Shown: positions 19,620-29,067 of the stretch, piece after piece
Layout of the letters: the number at the start of each line of letters is the position of its first letter
Position numbering within the stretch: position 1 is the first letter of the stretch
DNA from: Tundrisphaera sp051175315
Lineage (GTDB): Bacteria; Planctomycetota; Planctomycetia; Isosphaerales; Isosphaeraceae
Assembly (NCBI RefSeq): GCF_051175315.1
Contig: NZ_CP195100.1
Coordinates: forward strand, 6,882,001 to 6,946,000
DNA: 64,000 nt
Reading direction: 5' to 3'
Translations under genes and position numbers: made by a program
The notes under the pieces: generated by a model
What the model saw: the letters and a program-made list of their open reading frames with translations, nothing else
Databases searched by the model: none
What the model was told of the DNA's origin: nothing

Positions 19620-21481
19620 GCACGTCTCCCCGCAAGGTCAAGGTCGGCGAGATCCGCCCCAGCCAGGTCCTCACGACCTTCGGCGTCGGGTCGATGATCG
19701 ACCTGCCGTTCCTTTCCGTCATCCTGATGGGCCTGGAGGACTGGCCGGTGGCCCAGTCCATCAAGGTCAACGAGGAGCGGCTGCTGGCCTCGGTCCAGGA
19801 GGTGCTCGGGCCACGGGTCGAGGCCCTGAGGACCCCGCCCCGCCCCCCGAGCGACGGCGCCACTCCCGGCCCGCTGGACGAAGCATCGACGATGGGCATC
19901 CCCGTCGCCCCGTTCCCCCGCTGGATGGTCTGCCCGAAGTGCCGGCTGCTGGCCCCGATCCCGCCGGCCTCCGACCTGCTCAAGCTGGTCCCGCACCTGC
20001 AATATCCCGACCGGACCCAGTACGTCCACAGCAATTGCCACATCCCCGGCAAGACTCCGGCCGTGCCTGCCCGGTTCCTGGTGGCCTGCCACAAGGGGCA
20101 CCTCGACGACTTCCCCTGGGACTGGTACGTCCACCGGGGACAGCCCGGCTGCCAATCGACCCTTCGGCTCTTCGAGATCGGGACCTCGGGCGAGGCGGCC
20201 GACGTCGAGGTCCGGTGCGACACCTGCAAATCTCGCCGCCGGATGGCCGAGGCGTTCGGGCGGGACAATCAGACCAACCTCCCGAGGTGCAACCGCCGTC
20301 GGCCCCACCTGCGGGACTACGACCCGGCCGACTGCGGCGTAGAGCACATGTCCACGATCCTCCAGGGGGCGTCGAACTCCTGGTTCTCGATCTTCCTGTC
20401 GGCGCTGTCGATCCCCGAGGCGACCGACAAGCTCGCCCAGTTGGTCGCCGAGAACTGGACCAACCTCAAGGCCGTCCAGAGCCGGCAGAACGTCGAACTG
20501 CTGCGGGGCGTCGGCATGCTCCGGGAATTCGCCTCCTACGACGACGAGCGGGTCTGGCGGGCGATCGAGGAGAAGCGGTCTGAGGGGGAATCCCCGCCAT
20601 CGGTTGGGCCGTCCGACCTGAAGTCGCCCGAATACGCCATCTTCACCGAGCCGAATACGAGCCGGAACACGCCCGACTTCAAGCTCAAGGTCGTCCCTCC
20701 CCCGGGCCGCTACGCCAAGTACCTGGAGAAGGTTGTCCTGGTCGAGCGGCTCCGGGAGGTGCGGGCTCTCGTCGGCTTCACCAGGATCGGCTCGCCTGGC
20801 GATTACGAGGACCCGGTTGAGATCCCCGACGACATCCGGGCGCCGCTGTCACGCAAGGCCCCCCGCTGGGTCCCGGCCTCGGAGATCCGGGGCGAGGGGA
20901 TCTTCCTCCACTTCCGGGAGGACCTCATCGAGGAGTGGTCGGGCCGGATGGCCCGGCACGACCACGACTTCTTCGAGGCCCACAAGCGGTGGCGGACTGC
21001 CAGGGGGCTGCCCGAGCCGGAGAAGGGCTACCCCGGCCTGCGGTTCGTCCTGCTGCACTCGCTGGCACACGCCCTGATCCGCCAATTATCCCTGGAATGC
21101 GGCTACACGGCGGCCAGCCTGCGGGAGCGGATCTATTCCCGAATCCCCGCCCTGGGCGAACCGATGGCCGGATTTCTGATCTACACGGCCGCCCCGGACA
21201 GCGAGGGGACGCTCGGCGGGCTGGTCAGCCTGGGCGACCCCGAGACGCTCGGCCGGCACCTCGACCACGCCCTGGAGATCGTCCGGCTATGCTCCTCGGA
21301 CCCCCTGTGCGCTGAGCACCGGCCGACGCAGGGCTCGCTGACGCTCCACGGTGCGGCGTGCCACGCCTGCCTGTTTGTTCCCGAGACGTCGTGCGAGCGG
21401 GGGAACAAGTACCTCGATCGGACCGTGCTGGTGGAGACCGTCGAGCGGGACGACCTGGCGTTCTTCGAGGACGAAGCATGA
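19616..21481 (+). CDS. drmB: DrmB: DISARM DUF1998 protein
   Basis: 621 aa, start ATG overlapping the drmA stop. N-terminal VKVGEIRPSQVLTTFGVGSM is typical of DrmB/DUF1998 proteins. There is a Cys pair in MVCPKCRLL, further Cys/His clusters (CHKGHLDDFPWDW; CDTCK), the DUF1998 core LLHSLAHALIRQLSLECGY, and C-terminal CHACLFVPETSCERGN. The cysteines suggest zinc or iron-sulphur binding. It works with DrmA as the DISARM core complex. Its last codons overlap the drmC start by 4 bases. Confidence 0.92.
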   Translation: MSTSPRKVKVGEIRPSQVLTTFGVGSMIDLPFLSVILMGLEDWPVAQSIKVNEERLLASVQEVLGPRVEALRTPPRPPSDGATPGPLDEASTMGIPVAPFPRWMVCPKCRLLAPIPPASDLLKLVPHLQYPDRTQYVHSNCHIPGKTPAVPARFLVACHKGHLDDFPWDWYVHRGQPGCQSTLRLFEIGTSGEAADVEVRCDTCKSRRRMAEAFGRDNQTNLPRCNRRRPHLRDYDPADCGVEHMSTILQGASNSWFSIFLSALSIPEATDKLAQLVAENWTNLKAVQSRQNVELLRGVGMLREFASYDDERVWRAIEEKRSEGESPPSVGPSDLKSPEYAIFTEPNTSRNTPDFKLKVVPPPGRYAKYLEKVVLVERLREVRALVGFTRIGSPGDYEDPVEIPDDIRAPLSRKAPRWVPASEIRGEGIFLHFREDLIEEWSGRMARHDHDFFEAHKRWRTARGLPEPEKGYPGLRFVLLHSLAHALIRQLSLECGYTAASLRERIYSRIPALGEPMAGFLIYTAAPDSEGTLGGLVSLGDPETLGRHLDHALEIVRLCSSDPLCAEHRPTQGSLTLHGAACHACLFVPETSCERGNKYLDRTVLVETVERDDLAFFEDEA

Positions 21482-22281
21482 GTGGTGGCCTGGGGGCGAT
21501 TGAGGCGGCGGCGAACCGGCTGTCCGCCCAGCTTCCGACCCCGCTATTGCGTTCGCTTGCCGAGGCCATCATGACATGCGAGGCGGGCCAATGGACGATG
21601 ATCCTGGCCCGAACCGCCGGGGTGGTGCCGCACGCTCTCTATAGGACATTGGGGTTGGCGTTCATCCGTGCCTGGAGGGAGGAAGCGGCAGGGCTCGGCC
21701 CCGAGGCGGTCGCCCTGGCTCTGATGACGGCGGCCCATTTCCAGGAAAGCCACCGTGATGGGCAGTCGGTCGAACTCGTGTGGACCGGGCCAGAGTCGGG
21801 GACCGCCCCGTTCCGACGCACCGAGCAGGCGATCCTCCAGGTCATTGATGCGGCGACCCGGCGGCTGCTGATCGCCAGCTACGCCGTCTACAACATCCCC
21901 CGGATCTGCGAGGCCCTGGTCCGGGCTGCGGGGCGAGGCGTGATGCTGACGGTGGTCGTCGAGGCGTGCGAGAGGCAGGCGGGCCGGGAAGCCTACGACT
22001 CGCTACGAGCACTGGGACCAGCCGTGGCCTCCCGTTCCGACGTCTATTTGTGGCCCCATGAGCGGCGACCCCGAGACCAGAACGGCCGGTCGGGCCTCCT
22101 GCACGTCAAGTGCGTGGCGGGCGACGGTCGGTGGCTGTTCGTGTCGAGCGCCAACCTGACCGAATACGCCTTCACGACGAACATGGAACTCGGAGTGCTG
22201 ATCACCGGAGGCGGACAGCCGGCCCGGATCGAAGCCCACTTCGAGGGATTGATCGAGTCCGGGGTCCTGGAGAGAGCGTGA
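21478..22281 (+). CDS. drmC: DrmC: phospholipase D-family protein of DISARM
   Basis: 267 aa, start ATG overlapping the drmB stop. One HxK motif is visible (HVKCVAGDGRW, His about 209), followed by SSANLT, the diagnostic HKD half of phospholipase D/nuclease enzymes. A single HKD domain implies dimerisation to build the active site. PLD-type nucleases cut DNA without metal. In DISARM, DrmC is reported to be partly dispensable. It closes the coupled drmA-drmB-drmC block. Confidence 0.9.
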   Translation: MSGGLGAIEAAANRLSAQLPTPLLRSLAEAIMTCEAGQWTMILARTAGVVPHALYRTLGLAFIRAWREEAAGLGPEAVALALMTAAHFQESHRDGQSVELVWTGPESGTAPFRRTEQAILQVIDAATRRLLIASYAVYNIPRICEALVRAAGRGVMLTVVVEACERQAGREAYDSLRALGPAVASRSDVYLWPHERRPRDQNGRSGLLHVKCVAGDGRWLFVSSANLTEYAFTTNMELGVLITGGGQPARIEAHFEGLIESGVLERA

Positions 22282-22343
22282 GTCGCAACCTCCGCTCGAG
22301 GAAGAAAAGGGGTTCGATTGGCGGTAGTCAACGGGGAGAATCG

Positions 22344-24101
22344 ATGGCCACGACTCTGTTCAAAGAGGTCAAATATTCGCTGTCGAAGCTCGTTGAGGAC
22401 ATCGAGATGGGGGAGATCGGACTCCCCGACATCCAACGACCGTTCGTCTGGAAGAACAACAAGGTCCGGGACCTGTTCGACTCGATGTTCCGGGGCTACC
22501 CGGTTGGCTACCTGCTCTTCTGGGCCAACGGGAAATCCGACGGCCACCGGCAGATCGGGACCGATGCGAAGCGGCACGTCTCCAGGCTGCTCATCGTGGA
22601 CGGCCAGCAGCGGCTCACGTCGCTCTTCGCCGTTCTGAAGGGCATCCCCGTGGTCCGGGAGAATTTCCGCAAGGAACGGATTCGCATCGCCTTCCGCCCC
22701 AAGGATAGCCTCTTCGAGGTCGCCGACGCCGCCACCGGGCGGGACCCCGAGTACATCGCCGACGTCAGCGAACTCTGGGCCGGGTCCGTGACACTCAATC
22801 GGTTCGTCCGGGATTTCCTCAAGCGGCTCCGTGAGCACCGGGAGGTCCCGGACGAGGAGGAGGACCGGATCTCCGAGGCCATCGGCCGCCTCTTCAACCT
22901 CCGGGAGTATCCCTTCACGGCGATGGAGCTTTCTTCCTCGATGAACGAGGAGCAGGTCTCCGAGGTCTTCGTGCGGATCAACAGCAAGGGCAAGTCGCTC
23001 AACCAGGCCGATTTCGTTCTCACGCTGATGTCGGTCTTCTGGGATGATGGGCGGACCGAGATCGAGGAGTTCTGCCGCCTGTCCCGCCAGCCCTCGACCG
23101 GGAACGCCTCGCCCTTCAATCACTTCTTCACCCCGGACGCCGACCACCTGCTGCGTGTCAGCGTGGCGGTCGGCTTCCGGCGTGCCCGCTTGCAGTATGT
23201 CTACTCACTCCTGCGTGGCAAGGACCTCGACACCGGGGAGTTCTCGGACGGCCAGCGTGTGAAGCAGTTCGACATCCTGAAGCAGGCCCAGTCAGGGACC
23301 CTGGACCTCCAGAACTGGCACGAGTTCTTCAAGGTCCTGATCCGGGCCGGCTATCGGCGGGGGGACATGATCTCGTCGCAGATCAACATGTTGTACTGCT
23401 ACGCCCTGTTCCTCATCGGGAGGAAGGAGTTCGGCGTCGATCTCTACCGGCTTCGGAACGTCATGGCCCGCTGGTTCTTCATGTCGTCCCTGACGAGCCG
23501 CTACACCGGATCGCCCGAGTCCGTGATGGAGCAGGACTTGGCGGGGCTGCGTGACGTCCGGTCGGCCGACGAATTCGTCGCTCACCTCGACCGGATCACG
23601 CAGGACGCCCTGCCCGAGGACTACTGGGCCATCACGCTGCCGAACGAGTTGGCCACGTCGTCGGCCCGCAGCCCGTCGCTGTTCGCCTATTACGCCGCCC
23701 TGAACCTGCTGGACGCCCGTGTCTTGTTCTCGAAGCTGAAGGTGTCGGAGTTGCTGGACCCGGCCTCACACGCCAACAAGTCGGCGATCGAGCGGCACCA
23801 CCTGTTCGCCAAGAATTACTTGAGGTCGCTCGGGATCACTGAGCCGAGGGACACCAACCAGATCGCCAACTATGCGCTGGTCGAGTGGTCGGACAACATC
23901 GCCATCTCCGACGGTGCCCCGGCGAAATACTACCCGCAGTATGCCGCCCGCTACTCGGCCGAGGAACTCGACCGCATGCGCCATTGGCATGCCCTCCCGG
24001 ATGGATGGGAAGTCATGAGTTATCTCGACTTCCTCCATGAGCGTCGGAGGCGAATCGCCCAGGTCATACGAGAGGGTTACAAGGTCTTGCTCGAATCGTG
24101 A
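22344..24101 (+). CDS. DUF262 (GmrS-like) protein with C-terminal HNH-like motif
   Basis: 585 aa from the ATG at 22344. The DUF262 hallmarks are DIQRPFVWKNNKVRDLFDS and VDGQQRLTSLF (Asp about 86), the latter being a nucleotide-dependent (DGQQR) motif seen in GmrS, DndB-like and BrxU-type proteins. SKGKSLNQADFVLTL follows. Near the C-terminus IERHHLFAKNYLRSLGI resembles the HHxFxK core of DUF1524/HNH nucleases. This layout suggests a single-chain, nucleotide-dependent DNase of the type IV restriction kind. It lies 62 bases after drmC on the same strand, so it is probably part of the operon or a second system appended to it. Confidence 0.8.
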   Translation: MATTLFKEVKYSLSKLVEDIEMGEIGLPDIQRPFVWKNNKVRDLFDSMFRGYPVGYLLFWANGKSDGHRQIGTDAKRHVSRLLIVDGQQRLTSLFAVLKGIPVVRENFRKERIRIAFRPKDSLFEVADAATGRDPEYIADVSELWAGSVTLNRFVRDFLKRLREHREVPDEEEDRISEAIGRLFNLREYPFTAMELSSSMNEEQVSEVFVRINSKGKSLNQADFVLTLMSVFWDDGRTEIEEFCRLSRQPSTGNASPFNHFFTPDADHLLRVSVAVGFRRARLQYVYSLLRGKDLDTGEFSDGQRVKQFDILKQAQSGTLDLQNWHEFFKVLIRAGYRRGDMISSQINMLYCYALFLIGRKEFGVDLYRLRNVMARWFFMSSLTSRYTGSPESVMEQDLAGLRDVRSADEFVAHLDRITQDALPEDYWAITLPNELATSSARSPSLFAYYAALNLLDARVLFSKLKVSELLDPASHANKSAIERHHLFAKNYLRSLGITEPRDTNQIANYALVEWSDNIAISDGAPAKYYPQYAARYSAEELDRMRHWHALPDGWEVMSYLDFLHERRRRIAQVIREGYKVLLES

Positions 24102-24185
24102 TCTCGCAGATCGTCGAGGTTGGGTCCGCATCAGCGATATTGGGGTATCGGCCTCCAGCGACTTCCTGCCCCACCCGAGGCATCC

Positions 24186-24926
24186 ATGTCCGAGCACTCC
24201 GGGAAAGACACGAGCCGTGGGACCCGCCCACAACAAGAGTCGAGGGCCAAGGTCTCCCACGTCTCCGACACGCTGAACCGGGCGTTGATCAAGACCTGGC
24301 ACGACCTGTGCGTCTCGCTGGGTCACGCCTACACGATCAGCGAGGCGGCCGTCATCCAGTTGCTCGTCGCCCGCATGCTGGGCAAGGGTTACTTGGCCGA
24401 GGCCGACCTATGCCCGGAGGATTATTACCTCGACCGGGAGGGCGGCTGGAGGCGAGTCGATCTGCTGATCGGGAAGGACCTCCTCTTCGAGACGGGGAAG
24501 CCACGGGCGATCCGGGGGCGCCTCCTCTCGGCTGCGGTCGAGTTCAAGGTCGAGAGCGAGGCCGTGACGATCAGGCTGCCACAGATCGAGAAGGACGCTG
24601 CGAAGTTGCAGGGGTTGGCCGAGGACCAGCAGGAGCGATCGTCGAATTTCAACGTCCTGGTGTTCTTCCGCTCGAAGCAGTGCCAGCGGGGCCAGGTCCC
24701 GGCCTGGAAGGAGATGTCGTCCCTATACAGATCCGTTCGCTTCGTCGTATCTTTCAGCGAGGAGGGGGAGGTCCGAGTGTTGCACTTTCACCAGGGGAGG
24801 GTTCGGGACATCAGCAGGAGCGACGGGCACTTCTACAAGGGGTGGCAATTGGACCGGGCGCTCGCCCGAGATCAGCGCAGGGCCACCACACCCCGAGCAG
24901 AAGGTGATGTAGATGTTGCATCATAA
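24186..24926 (+). CDS. Uncharacterised protein, possible PD-(D/E)XK nuclease
   Basis: 246 aa from the ATG at 24186. I do not recognise a named family. RRVDLLIGKDLLFE followed after about 20 residues by AAVEFKVESEAV gives the Asp...Glu-X-Lys spacing of a PD-(D/E)XK nuclease core on consecutive beta strands. The tail is basic. It is the last plus-strand gene of the defence cluster, 84 bases after the DUF262 gene. An effector nuclease working with DUF262 is plausible but unproven. Confidence 0.55.
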   Translation: MSEHSGKDTSRGTRPQQESRAKVSHVSDTLNRALIKTWHDLCVSLGHAYTISEAAVIQLLVARMLGKGYLAEADLCPEDYYLDREGGWRRVDLLIGKDLLFETGKPRAIRGRLLSAAVEFKVESEAVTIRLPQIEKDAAKLQGLAEDQQERSSNFNVLVFFRSKQCQRGQVPAWKEMSSLYRSVRFVVSFSEEGEVRVLHFHQGRVRDISRSDGHFYKGWQLDRALARDQRRATTPRAEGDVDVAS

Positions 24927-24989
24927 GTAAGGCCGGGCATTCCGCCTCTCTTTCTCGCTCGTCCGTTGAAACATATCTAATACGGCAGA

Positions 24990-26150
24990 TCAGACCGAAG
25001 CCCGGTACTCCACCGCCTCCAGCCGGCACCCCTTTGAAAGTGCCCCGCCTACCACGTAGATCCGTGTGTCCCTGGCGAAATCGAAGACCCGGTAGAGCCG
25101 GAACCGCTCCGGGCAGTCCTCCGAGCACCTGACCTCGTTCGCCGTAACCTAAAACGGGAAGTGCTTGCCCAGGCCGGTCGTCTTGACCTCAATGAACCGC
25201 TCAGATTCATCTCCCTCGTCGAACGATAGCACGTCGAACCCATCGCCACACGTCATGGCCACCCACTCAACCTTGGCCGCCAGGTCGTCCCGGCCGCAGA
25301 ACAGCAGCCTTCGCCTCTCGACATCGATGGCGAACTTTTCGCCGAGTTGGCCCAGGTGCCGGTTCATGGCGTCCCGTCGGGCGAAGTCGATACTCTTGCC
25401 CTTCCGTGAGAGCCAGGGTTTCTCGTCGCTCGCCGGGACGATGATCCGGTCGGGCCGGTCCTCGAAGATCGCATCGAGAGGGCGGTCGCCGATCACGGGG
25501 GCGGCGACCGGGTTCAGAACTACGCCATCAGCCAGCGAATCGAAGAAGTCGGGATGGCGGATCAGGTAGCCCTCGACGGCATGCGGCAGGACCGTCTTCT
25601 GTAAGTTCTCGGTGGGCCTTTAGCCCTCGATGTACGGAAGGCCCGTGGCGACCAGGACGGCACTGATATTCCGGTGCTTGAACTCGACCGAGCTTTTCGA
25701 GCGGCCGTCCAGGAGCGGCTGCAAGGCCCGGTTGTGCTCTGCCTTGCTGTACGGATCACCTGCTAGCTCGGCCTTCAACATGTGAAAGTAGTCGGCGACG
25801 ATCAGGTCCACCTCGTCATGGGACCAGGGACGTCCCCGCTCCTTGGCTTACTCGACCTCTTCCGACGCTATCAGGGCACCCTTCTTCTCGATCGTGAAGC
25901 CGAGTTCCCGGAGCACGAAGTTCGCCTGGCCGGGGGCGTCGCCGCCGCTGAACTCCTCGGGCCGGAGAATCTGGCCAGTCAAATGCCGGAACGCAACGCC
26001 GATCACCGCCTTGGGCGGGTATCGCCTGCCCCCGTGGACGACCTCGTAGCCGGTCGGCGAGCCGAATGGGTGGCCGATCCCGGCGTCGAGATCGGCGAGC
26101 GCCGCTATCACATGATGCTGAGTCAGAACTCTCGGGATCGACTGGGGCAT
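24990..26150 (-). pseudogene. ScoMcrA-like / DUF3883 restriction-type protein broken by three in-frame stops
   Basis: From the ATG at 26150 to TGA at 24990 one frame runs for 387 codons with no frameshift, but contains TAA at 25848-25850, TAA at 25620-25622 and TAG at 25149-25151. Homology-like signal runs straight through all three. The head domain has YPPKAVIGVAFRHL and FSGGDAPGQANFVLRELGF (ScoMcrA-like). The middle has EFKHRNISAVLVATGLPYIEG then, after the stop, RPTENLQ. The DUF3883 nuclease-like end has FIEVKTTGLGKHFPF then, after the stop, VTANEVRCSEDCPERFRLY. At least the second and third stops fall where a Tyr codon is expected. The gene is convergent with the defence operon. Loss of function is the simple reading; suppression of the stops is a remote alternative. 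Confidence 0.82.
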
Positions 26151-26351
26151 AGCGAATGATCTTCCGAAGCTCGATCCACGACAGACCGGCGTGCCGTAAC
26201 CATCGTGCCAACCGTCGTCGAGACTATCGAGATCCCCTTACCTTCCTGCGAGGGGATCGAGACATCGTGAAGGCTCCGGCCGATTCATGTTGCCTTGCCC
26301 GATGGCCTTCCAACGGTCGGCTCAGAATCCTCCCGAGCGGGGCGATTTGAC

Positions 26352-27014
26352 TTACTTTGGCTTCGTGTCCGGGTGAGCTTCGTTCGGTTCCCCCGCCCCA
26401 TCCTTGATGATCTCGCCCGTCTTGAGGCGTACCCTCACCGTCTTCTTCGGTATGTCCCGGTCGCCCGGTGCCAACCCGCCGTTGCCCACGTTCAGGGTCA
26501 GAAATTCCTGCTTGTCGTCGAGATGATGGCCGCTGCCCCACCAGATCGAACTGACGGAGTGCGGCAGGTTCCCCACCTCCTCCTTGGACAGGAAGTCCTC
26601 TAGCCCCATCGAGCGGACGAGCTTCCCGTCGGGGGCGAAGACAACCACGACGTCCGGCCCGTAGCCCATCGAGTGCCAGTTGTCCAGAGTCACGACCGAC
26701 CCGTCGTCGGCCACCAGGGCACGGACGGGGGACACGTCATTGGCCAGGGCATGCTCCCAGACGACCTCGAACCGCCCCTCCTTCGACTTCTTCTCCAGCT
26801 TCCCCAGGGCCTTGGGGCGGACAGCCTTGCCGGTGGCGTCCTTCGTCGTCGGGGAAGGTCGATCCCCGAACGAGGGCTCCACGGTCAGGCGGTGGCCGCC
26901 GTCCTTCGACGTGACCTGGAACGTCTTGGGGATCGCCCAGGAGTCGGCCCGAGAGGTCGTTGGGGCGGCGAGGGTGACGGCCAGGAGGCCCAGGATGCGG
27001 CCGGTTTTGAGCAT
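26352..27014 (-). CDS. Predicted secreted protein of unknown function
   Basis: 220 aa. The N-terminus MLKTGRILGLLAVTLAAP with cleavage near SRA-DS is a clear signal peptide, so it is exported. The mature part is beta-rich with ALVADDGSVVTLDNWHSMGYGPDVVVVFAPDG, reminiscent of one or two beta-propeller blades, and ends in a charged tail. No family is recognised. It is flanked by the DUF3883 pseudogene and a divergent gene at 27272. Confidence 0.65.
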   Translation of the reverse strand: MLKTGRILGLLAVTLAAPTTSRADSWAIPKTFQVTSKDGGHRLTVEPSFGDRPSPTTKDATGKAVRPKALGKLEKKSKEGRFEVVWEHALANDVSPVRALVADDGSVVTLDNWHSMGYGPDVVVVFAPDGKLVRSMGLEDFLSKEEVGNLPHSVSSIWWGSGHHLDDKQEFLTLNVGNGGLAPGDRDIPKKTVRVRLKTGEIIKDGAGEPNEAHPDTKPK

Positions 27015-27271
27015 GATGGATCGCCATTCCGGGCCATCAGGGTCGTCATGTGAGTGATGCGATCATGGCCTCCCATCATGGGAGGACGGATCGGAGCGAG
27101 CAAGGATCGGCCCCCGAGTTTCATCGTCTCGGCCCAGACGAAGGGCTTGCGATCACGGGATCGAGGACGAGCGGAGAAGGGGCGATGAGCCCGTTGTTCG
27201 GGCGACAGTGGCCGGGAGGATTTACTGATGACAGAATGATGGGATCGAGCGAACTGTCGGCGAGCACCATC

Positions 27272-28504
27272 ATGGCCCAGAAGAAACAGATCCAGCCCGG
27301 CGAGATGGTCGGCCTCAAGCTGACCCAGGCCCAGCGGGCACTCCTCCTCGACGCCCTCCTCCTGATCCCCAAGGAGGTCGAGTGGGCCATCCGCACCACG
27401 CCGGCCGACGAGCCGCTGATGTTCACCCTCGACGACCTGGACGACCTCTCCGGGCACGTCGCCGCCGGTGCCAACCACGCCGAGAGCAAGGCTCTCCGGG
27501 ACAAGCTGGACCGGATCTACCGGAAGATCGAGACGCTGCTCGGGTCGTTCACCGACGAGGCCGCCACGGAAGAGGGAGGCCCGAGCGATCTCATCGAGAC
27601 CCTGATCAACATGATCACCGGGGCGAAGCCGATCATCCCGCCGATGCCCCCCACGTCCAAGAAGGGCGAGGCAATCTACTCAGTCACGCTCACCAACACG
27701 CAGCGGGAATCGCTCGTCGCCGCCACCCGGCTGCGTCGGGGCCTGAAGAACAAGATCGGCGAGGCCCCCGAGGACACCCAGGCCGTCGGGTTCACCAGGA
27801 AGGAACTCGACGAGATGGCAAGCGAGGTCGATCTGGCCGTCGAGTTTGCCCCGCCCCCCTACAAGAAGCGGCTCGAAGCCGTCATGGCCAAGCTCGAAGA
27901 CCTCCTGGATGCCCTCGAAGAGGACGAGCCGATCAAGCCCGGTCGCAAGGAGGCCAAGGGCAACAACCGGATCTACCAACTCAAGATCACGCTCAAGGAC
28001 GTCCGGCCGCCGATCTGGCGACGTGTCCTGGTCCCCGACTGCTCGCTGGCCGGGCTCCACGAGGTCATCCAGGTCGCCATGGGCTGGGGCAACTGCCACC
28101 TCTACGACTACGAAGTCGGCGGCGAGCGATACACCGACCCTAGGAGCATGGCCGACCTCGACATGGAAGACGCCGGCAAGGTCAAGTTGGGCCGAGTGGC
28201 CCCGAGGGAGAAGGCGAAATTCCGCTACACCTACGACTTCGGGGACCACTGGCAGCACGAGGTCCTGGTCGAGAAGATCCTGCCCCAGGAACCGGGGAAG
28301 GCGTATCCGGTCTGCATCGCCGGCAAGCGGGCCTGCCCGCCGGAGGACTGCGGGGGTCCATGGGGCTACATGGAGTTCGCCGAGGCAGTCCGAGACCCTG
28401 AGCACGAGCAGCACGATGAGGTCGTCGAGTGGCGTGGCGAGTTCGACCCCGAGGCGTTCGACTTGGATGCCGTGAATGAGCGATTGAAAGGCATCCTGCG
28501 TTGA
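27272..28504 (+). CDS. pRiA4b ORF-3-like protein with duplicated N-terminal module
   Basis: 410 aa from the ATG at 27272. Residues about 235-410 match the plasmid pRiA4b ORF-3 family (PF07929): IYQLKITLKDVRPPIWRRV, LHEVIQVAMGWGNCHLYDY, YTYDFGDHWQHEV and CPPEDCGGPWGY. The N-terminal half holds two similar helical modules (LKLTQAQRALLLDALLL... and VTLTNTQRESLVAATRL...), each ending in a run that includes MAKLEDLLDAL or YRKIETLLGSF, suggesting internal duplication. The family is common on plasmids and mobile elements; its function is unclear. Confidence 0.8.
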   Translation: MAQKKQIQPGEMVGLKLTQAQRALLLDALLLIPKEVEWAIRTTPADEPLMFTLDDLDDLSGHVAAGANHAESKALRDKLDRIYRKIETLLGSFTDEAATEEGGPSDLIETLINMITGAKPIIPPMPPTSKKGEAIYSVTLTNTQRESLVAATRLRRGLKNKIGEAPEDTQAVGFTRKELDEMASEVDLAVEFAPPPYKKRLEAVMAKLEDLLDALEEDEPIKPGRKEAKGNNRIYQLKITLKDVRPPIWRRVLVPDCSLAGLHEVIQVAMGWGNCHLYDYEVGGERYTDPRSMADLDMEDAGKVKLGRVAPREKAKFRYTYDFGDHWQHEVLVEKILPQEPGKAYPVCIAGKRACPPEDCGGPWGYMEFAEAVRDPEHEQHDEVVEWRGEFDPEAFDLDAVNERLKGILR

Positions 28505-29067
28505 TCGGCCAGACGAGTCGAAGGTTCGTCACCCTCGTCCCATGGGTCGTCGTTCAGTTCGTGGTTTTGGGTTGGAGGGCAGCCGGGCCGGTGACTTTCC
28601 AGTCATGATCCCGTTCTTCCCCTCCTGCATGGCGACGGAATGACCGAGGCCGTACCGCACGGCGAGGGCAACGTCTACGGCCCAGACGTCCTGGTCGAAG
28701 GTGTCCTCCACAGGAGGTGGTACGGCGGTTGGAAGGACCTGCCGCTCGGGGCTCCCGCCGAGGTCGTCCCGAAGTCGCCTACATCGAGAGGCTGCGTCGG
28801 CTATGCCACGTCGAAGGACGGCCTCCTCTTGACGACCTTGTTTTTCGGTGCGGCCGGTGCCACCTCCTGGGACCGGAACCCATCGCCGAAGCCGTCATCC
28901 CGCCCGGTCAGGTCGAAAAGCTGGTGGGAGCGAGACAGCCAAGACAATGAAACGACGAGGGCTGTCGATCGAGGAGAACCGGGGAAGGCGAGAAAAGCAC
29001 CCGATGACGGCTCGCCCTCACTCGATTCACCGTAGCTTCGGAGCAGCCTGGGGATCGGACCCGATCA
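28505..29067. other. Gap with possible gene remnant
   Basis: No intact gene. In the plus frame around 28655-28800 there is GEGNVYGPDVLVEGVLHRRW followed by YGGWKD and, after a break, GYATSKDGLLL. This resembles the WYGGW...ATS-DG signature of secreted five-bladed propeller (GH32/43-like) proteins common in planctomycetes. It has no matching start or end, so it is at most a decayed fragment. Confidence 0.3.

Noticed and set aside
28640..29035. A 131-codon plus-strand open frame as a real gene
   Set aside because: The sequence is low complexity after the first 70 codons, and family-like signal switches off abruptly; kept only as a possible remnant.
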